A stretch of 12,017 bases of DNA from an uncultured Dysosmobacter sp. (GTDB taxonomy: Bacteria; Bacillota; Clostridia; Oscillospirales; Oscillospiraceae), in assembly GCA_934504065.1 (NCBI GenBank), contig CAKSVQ010000062.1, positions 1-12,017 of the forward strand. Direction: 5' to 3'. Position 1 is the stretch's first letter. Every line of letters begins with the position of its first letter. Of this stretch, positions 1 to 6,331 are shown in pieces. The notes beneath the pieces were generated by a model. It saw only the letters and a program-made list of their open reading frames with translations, was not told where the DNA came from and ran no database searches. A program made the translations under genes and the position numbers.

Positions 1-12
1 CCCACGCGGTCC

Positions 13-48
13 GTCGGTTGATTTTCTCCCCAACCGACTTTAGTTTTT
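13..48 (+). terminator. Intrinsic terminator of an upstream gene outside the window
   Basis: A perfect 8-bp stem, GTCGGTTG (13-20) with CAACCGAC (31-38), encloses a 10-nt loop and is followed by TTTAGTTTTT (39-48). The stem plus T-rich tail is the standard rho-independent pattern on the plus strand. It would end a transcript entering from the left and isolate the cadB control region. Confidence 0.7.
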
Positions 49-201
49 GTCAACTTTTCTCAGGAATCACTCTTCATTGCGTCAACACCTCACCCCGCAT
101 TTTTTCCTTATCTCGGGTTATCCCTGAAAACATCGTCAAAGCTCCCGGTTGATTTCATCTTCACCTCATCAGCAAACCTCAGCTTTTCAAAAAAATTCTC
201 A

Positions 202-280
202 GTTTTCTGATCTGACAAAAATATCAATACGTTGTTTTCTGATGAATTTATTTTCAGATCAACCCAAATACAAATCTGAT
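202..280 (+). promoter_or_regulatory. Candidate operator cluster for cadBA (repeated TCTGA/TCAGA)
   Basis: The pentamer TCTGA occurs at 206, 211, 238 and 275, and its complement TCAGA at 254. Two copies lie in an exact 10-bp direct repeat, GTTTTCTGAT, at 202-211 and 234-243, spaced 32 bp (about three helical turns). The 9-mer TTTTCTGAT recurs at 5689-5697 upstream of the microprotein operon. AAAAATATCAA at 217-227 recurs at 5921-5931 in that operon's leader. Spaced direct repeats suit a PhoB/CadC-type winged-helix regulator, but which protein binds is inference. Confidence 0.45.
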
Positions 281-395
281 TTTCTCAGGACGTTTCCCTG
301 AGGACTTTTACCTACCCGAAGTCGAAACTGCCGCCCCAGAAACCTTCCGGCCAACGCCACAAGTGGTCTCCTGAAAATACTCCCGGCCGCGGCTC

Positions 396-436
396 GGAAA
401 GGTTGCTCTTTCCACCATGACTAAAGGTAGTCAATC
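396..436 (+). promoter_or_regulatory. cadB translation-initiation leader with two small hairpins
   Basis: GGAAAG (396-401) can pair with CTTTCC (408-413). TGACT (418-422) can pair with AGTCA (429-433), leaving the Shine-Dalgarno-like AAAGG (423-427) in the loop 9 nt before the cadB ATG. A seven-codon frame (417-440, MTKGSQS) runs through this leader, and its TGA overlaps the cadB start as ATGA. The hairpins are short, so structure in vivo is uncertain, but the arrangement could tune or couple cadB translation. Confidence 0.35.
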
Positions 437-1777
437 ATGAACTCTCCTAAAAAGATTGGTCTGATGGCTTGCACCGGCATCGTCGCCGGCAACATGATGG
501 GCAGCGGCATCGCACTGCTTCCCTCAAACTTAGCCTCCATCGGATCCGTTGCCCTTTTCGGCTGGGCTATCGCCCTTGTGGGCGCACTGGCTCTGGCTTA
601 CGTTTTTGCCCGTCTTTCCACGGTCAACCCTCAGAGCGGCGGCCCCGTCGCCTACGCCGGCGAAATCAGCCCGGCATTCGGTTTCCAAACCGGTGTTCTC
701 TACTACCATGCCAACTGGATCGGCAACCTCGCCATCGCAGTGACGGCGGTTTCTTACCTTTCCGTCTTCTTCCCAATTCTGAACGAACCCATTTGGGCCG
801 GCATTGCCTGCGTGGGCGTCGTGTGGTTCTTCACGCTTTTGAACCTTTTGGGCGGTTCCTTCATCGGCAAACTCACGTCGTTCGGTCTTATTTCGATGCT
901 GATCCCCGTCGTCGGTACGGCCGTCTTCGGCTGGTTCTGGTTTGACGTCGATACCTACATCGCCAACTGGAACGTGTCAGGTGCTTCCGACGTAACGGCC
1001 ACTTCCCGTTCCGTGTTGCTGTGCCTCTGGGCCTTCGTCGGCATTGAATCCGCTGCCGTTTCCGCCGGCCTCGTCGACAACCCGAAGCGCACGGTTCCCT
1101 TGGCGACGATGCTCGGTACCGCTCTGGCCGGTCTCGTTTACGTGGGCTCCTCTCAGGTGATCGCCGGCATGTTCCCTGCCGACGTGATGGCTGCCTCCGG
1201 CGCTCCGTTTGCTCTGTCTGCATCCAAGATGGTCGGTGACTGGGCTGCTCCGGTGGTCTCCGCCTGTACGGCTTTGGCCTGCCTCACGTCCCTCGGTTCT
1301 TGGATGCTGCTCGTCACCCAGGCCGGTGCCCGCGCCGCCCAGGACGGCAACTTTCCGAAGGTTTACGGTGAACTCGACAAGAACGGTCTGCCCCGCAAGG
1401 GTCTCATCCTCGCCGCGTCGCAGATGACCGCGCTGATGGCCGTCATCACGGTGATGAACGCTTCCGGCGGTTCCGCGGCCGACCTCTTCGGCATGATCAC
1501 CGGCATTGCGGTGCTCCTCACGATGCTCCCGTACTTCTACTGCTGCATCAACCTGCTGCGCATCGAAGGCGCCACCACCCGCAGCGTGCTCTCGGTTATT
1601 GCTGCGGTGCTCGGTTCCGGCTTCTGCTTCATCGCCCTCGCCGGCTCCGATTTCTCGCAGTTGATCGCCACCTTCGTGGTCTCCCTCGTGATCATGATGT
1701 TCTTCTCCTGGAAGAAGGGCACCCACGAAGCCAAGACCCCGACTACCGCCGCTCCGGCCGCTGCCGTCGCCGCCTAA
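437..1777 (+). CDS. cadB: Lysine:cadaverine antiporter CadB
   Basis: Inner-membrane APC-superfamily antiporter that exports cadaverine in exchange for external lysine, supplying CadA and completing proton consumption during acid stress. The 446 residues match E. coli CadB (444) nearly end to end, with the N-terminal block AGNMMGSGIALLP, the block YAGEISPAFGFQTGVLYYHA and about 12 hydrophobic segments. Residues reported as important for cadaverine transport in E. coli fall at identical numbers: Tyr73, Tyr89, Tyr90, Glu204 and Asp303. The tail after residue 425 is a short Ala/Pro-rich cytoplasmic extension. The ATG at 437 follows AAAGG (423-427) and gives an N-terminus aligned with E. coli. cadA starts 93 nt downstream on the same strand, the usual cadBA order. 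Codons are strongly biased, as in a well-expressed gene. Identity is very secure; regulation is inferred from the upstream repeat cluster. Confidence 0.97.
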   Translation: MNSPKKIGLMACTGIVAGNMMGSGIALLPSNLASIGSVALFGWAIALVGALALAYVFARLSTVNPQSGGPVAYAGEISPAFGFQTGVLYYHANWIGNLAIAVTAVSYLSVFFPILNEPIWAGIACVGVVWFFTLLNLLGGSFIGKLTSFGLISMLIPVVGTAVFGWFWFDVDTYIANWNVSGASDVTATSRSVLLCLWAFVGIESAAVSAGLVDNPKRTVPLATMLGTALAGLVYVGSSQVIAGMFPADVMAASGAPFALSASKMVGDWAAPVVSACTALACLTSLGSWMLLVTQAGARAAQDGNFPKVYGELDKNGLPRKGLILAASQMTALMAVITVMNASGGSAADLFGMITGIAVLLTMLPYFYCCINLLRIEGATTRSVLSVIAAVLGSGFCFIALAGSDFSQLIATFVVSLVIMMFFSWKKGTHEAKTPTTAAPAAAVAA

Positions 1778-1802
1778 CCCCTTTCACTCTGTTGAAAAAC
1801 CG

Positions 1803-1848
1803 CCGGTTCGGCTCTCCCGTCCGAACCGGTACCGAGAAAAATTTTCTC
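1803..1848 (+). other. cadB-cadA intergenic hairpin and palindrome
   Basis: A perfect 9-bp stem, CCGGTTCGG (1803-1811) with CCGAACCGG (1821-1829), is followed by the 15-nt palindrome GAGAAAAATTTTCTC (1834-1848). The cadA ribosome site AAAGG (1859-1863) lies just downstream. No clean T-run directly follows the stem, so this looks more like an mRNA-stabilising or partial-attenuation element than a full terminator. It may let cadA mRNA outlast or differ in level from cadB. The structure is seen; the function is inferred. Confidence 0.5.
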
Positions 1849-1870
1849 CCTTTTTCCTAAAGGTAACAAC

Positions 1871-4006
1871 ATGAACATCATCGTTGAACTCGTCAAACCC
1901 GGTCGTTTCTTCAAAGACGCCCCGTTAAACGGCGTGAACGAAGCACTCAAGAAGCACGGCTTTGAAGTCGTTTTCGCGGCCGATATCGAAGACTTGATGA
2001 ACGTCGTGAAGAACAACGCTCGTCTCGCCGGCGTCGTCATCGACTGGGAAGAATCGCCCGAATCCCTCTGCCAGCAGATTCACGACTACAACGAATTGCT
2101 CCCGGTGTTTGCCTTCTCCAGCACGGATAAGGTGACGGACGCCACGTTCAGCCAGCTCTCTCTCAACGTTGAATTCTTCGAATACGAAATTTCCAGCGCT
2201 GAAGACATCGCCGTCACAATTTCCCAGAAGGTTGAGGAATACGAAAACGCCGTGATGCCTCCTCTCACCCGCGCGCTCATTCACTTTGCCAAGCAGGGTA
2301 AGTACACGTTCTGCACCCCGGGGCACATGAGCGGTACGGCGTTCCAGCACAGTCCTGTGGGCGCCATGTTCTACGACTACTTCGGCGAAAACACCTTTAA
2401 GGCCGACGTTTCCGTGTCCGTGGGTGAACTCGGTTCCCTGCTCGATCACTCCGGCCCGCACGCCGAAGCGGAAAAGTACATCGCTGAAACCTTCAACGCC
2501 GAACGCAGCTACATCGTAACGAACGGCACTTCCACCGCCAACAAGATCGTCGGTCTTTACTCGGCTCCTGCCGGTTCTACGGTTCTGATCGACCGTAACT
2601 GCCATAAGTCGCTGACGCACCTCATGATGATGAGCAACGTGACGCCGATTTACCTGCGTCCGACGCGTAACGCCTACGGTATCCTCGGCGGCATTCCGAA
2701 GAAGGAATTTGAACGTGCGACCATCGAAGCTAAGGTGAAGGGTACGCCCAACGCCACGTGGCCCGTGCACGCCGTCGTGACGAATTCCACCTACGACGGC
2801 CTCTTCTACAACACGAACTTCATCAAGCAGACGCTCGACGTGAAGTCCATCCACTTTGACTCCGCCTGGGTACCGTACACCAACTTCAGCAAGATTTACG
2901 ACGGTCACGCCGGCATGTCGGGTGATCGTGTGCCGGGCAAAGTTTTCTACGAAACCCAGTCCACGCATAAGTTGCTCGCGGCCTTCTCTCAGGCTTCCAT
3001 GATTCACGTGAAGGGCGACATTAACGAAGAAACGTTCAACGAAGCGTACATGATGCACACTTCGACGTCGCCCTTCTATCCGCTCGTCGCCTCGACGGAA
3101 ACCGCCGCTGCCATGATGCGCAGCAACGTGGGCCATCGCCTCGTGGACGAAGCCATCGATCGCGCCATCCGTTTCCGTAAGGAAGTAAAGCGCCTGCACA
3201 ACGCCGCCGACACCTGGTTCTTCGACGTATGGCAACCGGACAACATCGACACGAAGGAATGTTGGGAACTCAAGCCCGAAGACACGTGGCACGGCTTCCG
3301 CAACGTGGACGGCGACCACATGTTCCTCGATCCGATCAAGGTGACGCTGCTCACCCCGGGGCTCAACGCCGACGGTACGATGGCTGATAAGGGCATTCCG
3401 GCTTCGATCGTGTCGAAGTACTTAGACGACCGCGGCATCATCGTGGAAAAGACGGGCCCCTACAACCTCCTTTTCCTCTTCTCCTTCGGTATTGACAACA
3501 CGAAGGCAATGGGGCTCTTGCGTGAACTCTGCAACTTCCGTCGCGACTTCGACCGCAACCTCGAAATCCGCGAAGCCATTCCGTCTCTCTACAAGAAGAA
3601 CCCCGCGTTCTACGAAGGGATGCGCCTGCAGGATCTCGCCCAGGGCATCCATGAACTCACGGTGAAGCATGATCTGCCGAACATGATGTTCCACGCGTTC
3701 GAAAATCTGCCGAAGATGGAAATGACCCCGCACGAAGCGTTCCAGCGCGAACTGAAGGGAGAAATCGAAGAAGTACGTATCGAAGACATGCAGGATCGCG
3801 TGAGCGCCAACATGATTCTTCCCTATCCGCCCGGAGTTCCGCTCGTCATGCCCGGCGAAGTTCTCACGAAGGACAACCGCGCCGTGCTCGACTTCCTGCT
3901 GATGCTCTGCGAAATCGGCGAACACTTCCCCGGCTTCGAAACCGACATCCACGGGGCCTACCGTCAGGCCGACGGCACCTACACGGTGAAGGTCATCAAG
4001 CAGTAA
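1871..4006 (+). CDS. cadA: Inducible lysine decarboxylase CadA (LdcI type)
   Basis: Cytoplasmic PLP enzyme (fold type I) converting lysine to cadaverine and CO2 with uptake of a proton; the E. coli enzyme is a decamer. At 711 residues it is collinear with E. coli CadA (715) up to the last few residues. Domains: response-regulator-like wing (about 1-129), linker, PLP core (about 184-417) and C-terminal domains. Visible active-site residues are Ser221-Thr222, His245, Asp330 in HFDSAW and the Schiff-base Lys367 in TQSTHKLLAAFSQ. Tyr697, the aromatic that distinguishes LdcI from LdcC in E. coli, is kept, favouring the inducible, RavA-binding type. Oddly, most residues of the E. coli ppGpp site differ: Ser97, Glu206, Ser418, Glu565 and Glu568 replace Arg97, Arg206, Gly418, Arg565 and Asn568; only Arg585 remains. 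AAAGG (1859-1863) supports the ATG. Confidence 0.97.
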   Translation: MNIIVELVKPGRFFKDAPLNGVNEALKKHGFEVVFAADIEDLMNVVKNNARLAGVVIDWEESPESLCQQIHDYNELLPVFAFSSTDKVTDATFSQLSLNVEFFEYEISSAEDIAVTISQKVEEYENAVMPPLTRALIHFAKQGKYTFCTPGHMSGTAFQHSPVGAMFYDYFGENTFKADVSVSVGELGSLLDHSGPHAEAEKYIAETFNAERSYIVTNGTSTANKIVGLYSAPAGSTVLIDRNCHKSLTHLMMMSNVTPIYLRPTRNAYGILGGIPKKEFERATIEAKVKGTPNATWPVHAVVTNSTYDGLFYNTNFIKQTLDVKSIHFDSAWVPYTNFSKIYDGHAGMSGDRVPGKVFYETQSTHKLLAAFSQASMIHVKGDINEETFNEAYMMHTSTSPFYPLVASTETAAAMMRSNVGHRLVDEAIDRAIRFRKEVKRLHNAADTWFFDVWQPDNIDTKECWELKPEDTWHGFRNVDGDHMFLDPIKVTLLTPGLNADGTMADKGIPASIVSKYLDDRGIIVEKTGPYNLLFLFSFGIDNTKAMGLLRELCNFRRDFDRNLEIREAIPSLYKKNPAFYEGMRLQDLAQGIHELTVKHDLPNMMFHAFENLPKMEMTPHEAFQRELKGEIEEVRIEDMQDRVSANMILPYPPGVPLVMPGEVLTKDNRAVLDFLLMLCEIGEHFPGFETDIHGAYRQADGTYTVKVIKQ

Positions 4007-4017
4007 TCGCCCGATTT

Positions 4018-4059
4018 CCGTCCCGATCCCCGGCTTTCTCCCAACGGCGATCGGGACGG
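4018..4059 (+). terminator. Strong hairpin just after cadA
   Basis: CCGTCCCGATC (4018-4028) pairs perfectly over 11 bp with GATCGGGACGG (4049-4059) around a 20-nt loop, starting 12 nt after the cadA stop. No T-run follows, so it may protect the cadBA mRNA 3' end or act with the second hairpin downstream rather than terminate alone. Confidence 0.5.
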
Positions 4060-4090
4060 ATCCCAACCACTTAATCTCTCCTTGGTTTTA

Positions 4091-4171
4091 TCGGCTGTTC
4101 ACCGCCGCCTTCTTCCGGTTTTAATCCTCTTACGGAATCGGAAAAAAGGCCCGGTGACGGCCGAATTTTTT
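4091..4171 (+). terminator. Second, compound terminator of cadBA
   Basis: TCGGC (4091-4095) pairs with GCCGA (4160-4164), and TCACCG (4099-4104) with CGGTGA (4152-4157). Inside lies a smaller stem, TTCCG (4113-4117) with CGGAA (4133-4137). Six T residues follow (4166-4171). The long, nested stem with a T-run fits a rho-independent terminator separating cadBA from the next antiporter gene, although the arms are interrupted. Confidence 0.5.
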
Positions 4172-4245
4172 CTTGATGGATACTTGATCTTTCTTACGGA
4201 GAAACCCGGGTATCATTGGCCGTCGTAACTCCATGGGGAAAAACC

Positions 4246-5571
4246 ATGCCTCAGTCAAAAATGAGCGTTACGCAGCTCACGCTCCTCACGACTCTCAATA
4301 TGTTGGGCTCCGGGATCATCATGCTTCCGGCCAAAATAGCGAGCGTGGGCGGCATCGGTCTTCTCTCCTGGGGCATCGTCTGCGTCTCGGCAGTCGCCAT
4401 GGCTTACGCCTTCGCCTATTGCGGCATGTATTCCAAACACACCGCAGGTTTGGGAAGCATTGCTGAAAATGCATTCGGCGATTTCGGTTGTTTTCTCACC
4501 AATGTTTCTTACGCCTTGGCACTGCTTTTAGCCAACATTGCCATCACGATTTCCACCGTCACCTACCTCTTTGCCGTTTTTGACATCCCGCTGTCTTCGC
4601 AAGTCATGCCCATCACCACCGTCGTCATGTTGTGGCTTGCAACGCTCATCAACTTACCCGGATCTCGATTTACCGGAAGAATCAGTGCCATCACCGTGTG
4701 GGGCATTTTCATTCCGATGGTCGTACTGCTCTGCGCTTTGCCTTTTTACTTCAGCCAAAGCATTTTTGAAGCCAATTGGAACCCTCTGCAGCTCAATGAC
4801 GTCTTTTCCTTTAAGACCGCCGTTCCGATGATGTTCTGGTCGTTCCTCGGTTTGGAATCGGCCTTCGCCAATTCCGACAGTGTTGAAAATCCGGAAAAAT
4901 CCGTTCCGACGGCCGTTCTCATCGCCACGGTCGTCACAGCCGTCCTTTATATCGCCGTCTCAACGCTCATCGTCGGCGCTCTGCCCAATGCAACCCTGGT
5001 TTCTGCGACAGCGCCTTTCTGCATCATCTTCAACACCATTTTCACTCCGACCGTCAGCAAAGTTCTGGCACTACTGATGTTCCTCGCGCTTTTCGGCAGT
5101 CTGATGGGGTGGCAGTTCACCATGTCGCAGGTATTCAAAATCTCTGCCGATCACGGTCATCTGCCGTCCATCTTCAATCAGGGTATGGTGAGAAACATTC
5201 CGGCCGTCGGTCTGCTCATCATCACATTTTTCCAAACGTTCGGCATTCTGGCCGCGCCCATCATGGACGACATCTTTCTTCATTTTGAAAATATCGTCGA
5301 ATTTTCAACGCTCTTAAATGTACTGCCCTACCTTACCTGCATGGCCGCCGCTTTTACGATCGTCCGCAGTACCCCCACGGATCCCGTGCATGACTTCAGC
5401 GTGCGGATTGCTGCCGGCATCAGTCTGGCGTTCCTTGTCGGGTATTTTGCCATTATTAATAACGACTTGATGAAATTCATGACGCTCTTCCTGCTGTTCT
5501 CTTTAGCAACCTACGGCGTCTTGGTTGCCAAACGCAATCCGAACCTCATCCCCAAGCATCAAGACTCCTAA
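4246..5571 (+). CDS. PotE/CadB-type amino acid:polyamine antiporter
   Basis: APC-superfamily inner-membrane antiporter with about 12 hydrophobic segments. From the ATG at 4246 it has 441 residues, matching PotE (439). The N-terminal block LNMLGSGIIMLP, the block FWSFLGLES with Glu204 (the conserved APC glutamate), ENPEKSVP and GWQFTMSQVFK all match PotE more closely than CadB. E. coli PotE exchanges putrescine and ornithine; here no ornithine decarboxylase is adjacent, so the substrate could be putrescine, cadaverine or a basic amino acid. GGGGAA just before 4246 serves as ribosome site; a TTG at 4216 would add ten residues with no family support. Codon use is looser and more AT-rich than in cadBA, suggesting lower expression. 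It is bounded by terminators on both sides, so it is probably a separate unit. Family is certain, substrate is not. Confidence 0.9.
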   Translation: MPQSKMSVTQLTLLTTLNMLGSGIIMLPAKIASVGGIGLLSWGIVCVSAVAMAYAFAYCGMYSKHTAGLGSIAENAFGDFGCFLTNVSYALALLLANIAITISTVTYLFAVFDIPLSSQVMPITTVVMLWLATLINLPGSRFTGRISAITVWGIFIPMVVLLCALPFYFSQSIFEANWNPLQLNDVFSFKTAVPMMFWSFLGLESAFANSDSVENPEKSVPTAVLIATVVTAVLYIAVSTLIVGALPNATLVSATAPFCIIFNTIFTPTVSKVLALLMFLALFGSLMGWQFTMSQVFKISADHGHLPSIFNQGMVRNIPAVGLLIITFFQTFGILAAPIMDDIFLHFENIVEFSTLLNVLPYLTCMAAAFTIVRSTPTDPVHDFSVRIAAGISLAFLVGYFAIINNDLMKFMTLFLLFSLATYGVLVAKRNPNLIPKHQDS

Positions 5572-5601
5572 TCCGTTTTCCGCCGAATCAATCTTCCGCC
5601 T

Positions 5602-5634
5602 CGTCGTCCGGCACTCTGTCGGACGACGTTCTTT
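5602..5634 (+). terminator. Intrinsic terminator after the PotE-type gene
   Basis: A perfect 9-bp stem, CGTCGTCCG (5602-5610) with CGGACGACG (5620-5628), has a 9-nt loop and is followed by TTCTTT. The stem is GC-rich and lies about 30 nt past the stop codon. The T-tract is interrupted by one C but adequate. Confidence 0.75.
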
Positions 5635-5752
5635 CAGGAATTTGCCTGCTGATTTCTCCAGCCAGACTTCTCATTTTCTTCCCGGCACTTTTCTGATATC
5701 CCCCATCCTCATTTGTCTCGGATCGTTCCCGACAATCAGCTTTCGGCACCCT

Positions 5753-5781
5753 TAATCTTTTGTCGACAAAACCATATAAAA
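5753..5781 (+). promoter_or_regulatory. Candidate promoter with a palindromic operator in its spacer
   Basis: TTAATC (5753-5758) and TATAAA (5776-5781) are separated by exactly 17 nt, and that spacer contains the perfect 14-bp palindrome TTTTGTCGACAAAA (5759-5772). A repressor bound there would block the promoter; the HTH protein encoded downstream is the obvious candidate for autorepression. The -35 box matches the consensus poorly (3 of 6), so the promoter itself is tentative; the palindrome is certain. Confidence 0.35.
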
Positions 5782-5885
5782 CAGATCATTATGGTCGGTA
5801 TCGCTTACCCTTATGGGTTTTGATTTCCGTCAAGGGGAAAATCAATTTGCCGTGCATTTTCTATATCGGCCGATAAGATGCTCTC

Positions 5886-5934
5886 AAGTTGATAAAAACC
5901 TGATGCGCCGCATCAAGGTAAAAAATATCAACTT
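5886..5934 (+). repeat. Nested inverted repeat before the HTH gene
   Basis: Outer arms AAGTTGATA (5886-5894) and TATCAACTT (5926-5934) are perfect over 9 bp. Inside, TGATGCG (5901-5907) and CGCATCA (5909-5915) form a perfect 7-bp inverted repeat around one base. The two centres (5910 and 5908) nearly coincide. The element ends 5 nt before the AAGGAG ribosome site of the 64-aa gene. As RNA it would form one long interrupted hairpin; as DNA it offers two concentric operator half-site pairs. The left arm in reverse, TTTTTATCAAC, recurs at 6295-6305 before the second microprotein gene. Confidence 0.55.
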
Positions 5935-5952
5935 TATATAAGGAGACATCAA

Positions 5953-6147
5953 ATGTTGAACACTACGGTACGTCATATCCGCGAGAACCTCGGTCTGACC
6001 GTTGACGAGCTCGCTTTCATCCTTCGGGTTTCCCAGATTCAGCTGATGGCCTGGGAAGACGGACGGCAGCAGATTCCCGAAGTCTATGCTTCCATGCTCT
6101 TTCGCTTTAACCAGCACGGGCTCGGCATCTTTGCTCCCGCTCATTGA
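5953..6147 (+). CDS. Small XRE-type helix-turn-helix protein (64 aa)
   Basis: A 64-residue protein that is almost only a helix-turn-helix domain. Residues about 4-50 follow the XRE/Cro pattern: an N-terminal helix VRHIRENLGLT, the first HTH helix VDELAFILRVS, then the recognition helix with the typical W-E-x-G-R-Q-x-I-P segment (residues 34-41). It resembles the DNA-binding half of NadS/HigA-like regulators, but no toxin-like partner lies beside it. The ATG follows a strong AAGGAG 7 nt upstream. It is the first gene of a tight same-strand run (35 nt to the next start) with the two microproteins and possibly the 17-codon frame. Likely role: DNA-binding regulator, perhaps of its own operon through the upstream palindromes; target and signal are unknown. 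Confidence 0.8.
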   Translation: MLNTTVRHIRENLGLTVDELAFILRVSQIQLMAWEDGRQQIPEVYASMLFRFNQHGLGIFAPAH

Positions 6148-6181
6148 TTCATCACAGTTTCGCAACTGCAAGGAGATCACT

Positions 6182-6265
6182 ATGTTTACCCTCGATACCT
6201 GCCTTCTCGCTTTCGCCATCTTGGCCGTCAATGCCTGGTTCGGTCTTTCCGATTGCAGAAACTAA
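6182..6265 (+). CDS. 27-aa hydrophobic microprotein, copy 1
   Basis: A 27-codon frame with a strong AAGGAG 6 nt before its ATG. The peptide starts MFTLDTC, contains AFAILAVN and ends with GLSDCRN; residues about 7-22 are hydrophobic enough for a single membrane helix. The next gene encodes a paralogue of identical length with 17 of 27 identical residues and many synonymous third-base differences (for example ACC/ACG, CTC/CTT, GGT/GGC), which argues that both are translated and under selection. A 5-bp hairpin, CAGTT-TCGC-AACTG (6155-6168), sits just before the ribosome site. I do not recognise the family; candidates are a small membrane regulator or subunit, or a type I toxin-like peptide. Too short for ordinary gene callers. 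Confidence 0.7.
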   Translation: MFTLDTCLLAFAILAVNAWFGLSDCRN

Positions 6266-6331
6266 CGGATGCAAAAGCAGAAGTCTTTATAAACTTTTTA
6301 TCAACACACTGTATTTCAAAGGAAATAAATC

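Larger units (their letters stand above)
49..436 (+). promoter_or_regulatory. Non-coding control region upstream of cadB
   Basis: No convincing gene lies in this stretch of nearly 390 bases: both strands are broken by stops and no start with a ribosome site was found. The central part (about 185-285) is strongly AT-rich, as expected for a CadC-type or H-NS-type target. It holds the TCTGA/TCAGA cluster listed separately and a 6-bp hairpin, CTCAGG (284-289) with CCTGAG (297-302). The last 50 bases are GC-richer and form leader hairpins. I could not assign confident -35/-10 boxes. Confidence 0.55.
5635..5952 (+). promoter_or_regulatory. Palindrome-rich leader of the HTH/microprotein operon
   Basis: No credible gene was found in this gap of about 320 bases. 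Left to right it holds TTTTCTGAT (5689-5697, also twice upstream of cadB), the palindrome TTTTGTCGACAAAA (5759-5772), a small hairpin ACCC-TTAT-GGGT (5807-5818), an imperfect inverted repeat TTGATTTCC / GGAAAATCAA (about 5819-5845), the palindrome TATCGGCCGATA (5864-5875) and the nested inverted repeat at 5886-5934. So many symmetric elements before a 64-codon gene suggest dense transcriptional control or a structured 5' leader. Confidence 0.5.

Noticed and set aside
977..1726. 249-codon open frame on the minus strand within cadB
   Set aside because: Lies antisense inside a gene with exact CadB homology; composition is typical of an antisense shadow of a GC-biased gene, with no ribosome site or recognisable domain.
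1925..3319. 464-codon open frame on the minus strand within cadA
   Set aside because: Antisense to a highly conserved coding region; Arg/His/Val-rich composition is a by-product of the cadA codon bias.
4216..4245. TTG start adding ten residues to the PotE-type antiporter
   Set aside because: ATG 4246 has a closer ribosome site and gives a length and N-terminus matching PotE; the extension has no family support.
5525..5755. 76-codon plus-strand frame overlapping the antiporter end and its terminator
   Set aside because: It runs through the terminator hairpin, lacks a ribosome site and shows no domain; treated as a shadow frame.
5791..5823. 10-codon frame MVGIAYPYGF in the operon leader
   Set aside because: No ribosome site and no run of a regulatory amino acid such as Lys; too short to support as a leader peptide.
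5884..6231. 115-codon minus-strand frame opposite the HTH gene and microprotein 1
   Set aside because: Antisense to genes with strong ribosome sites and recognisable protein patterns; no features of its own.
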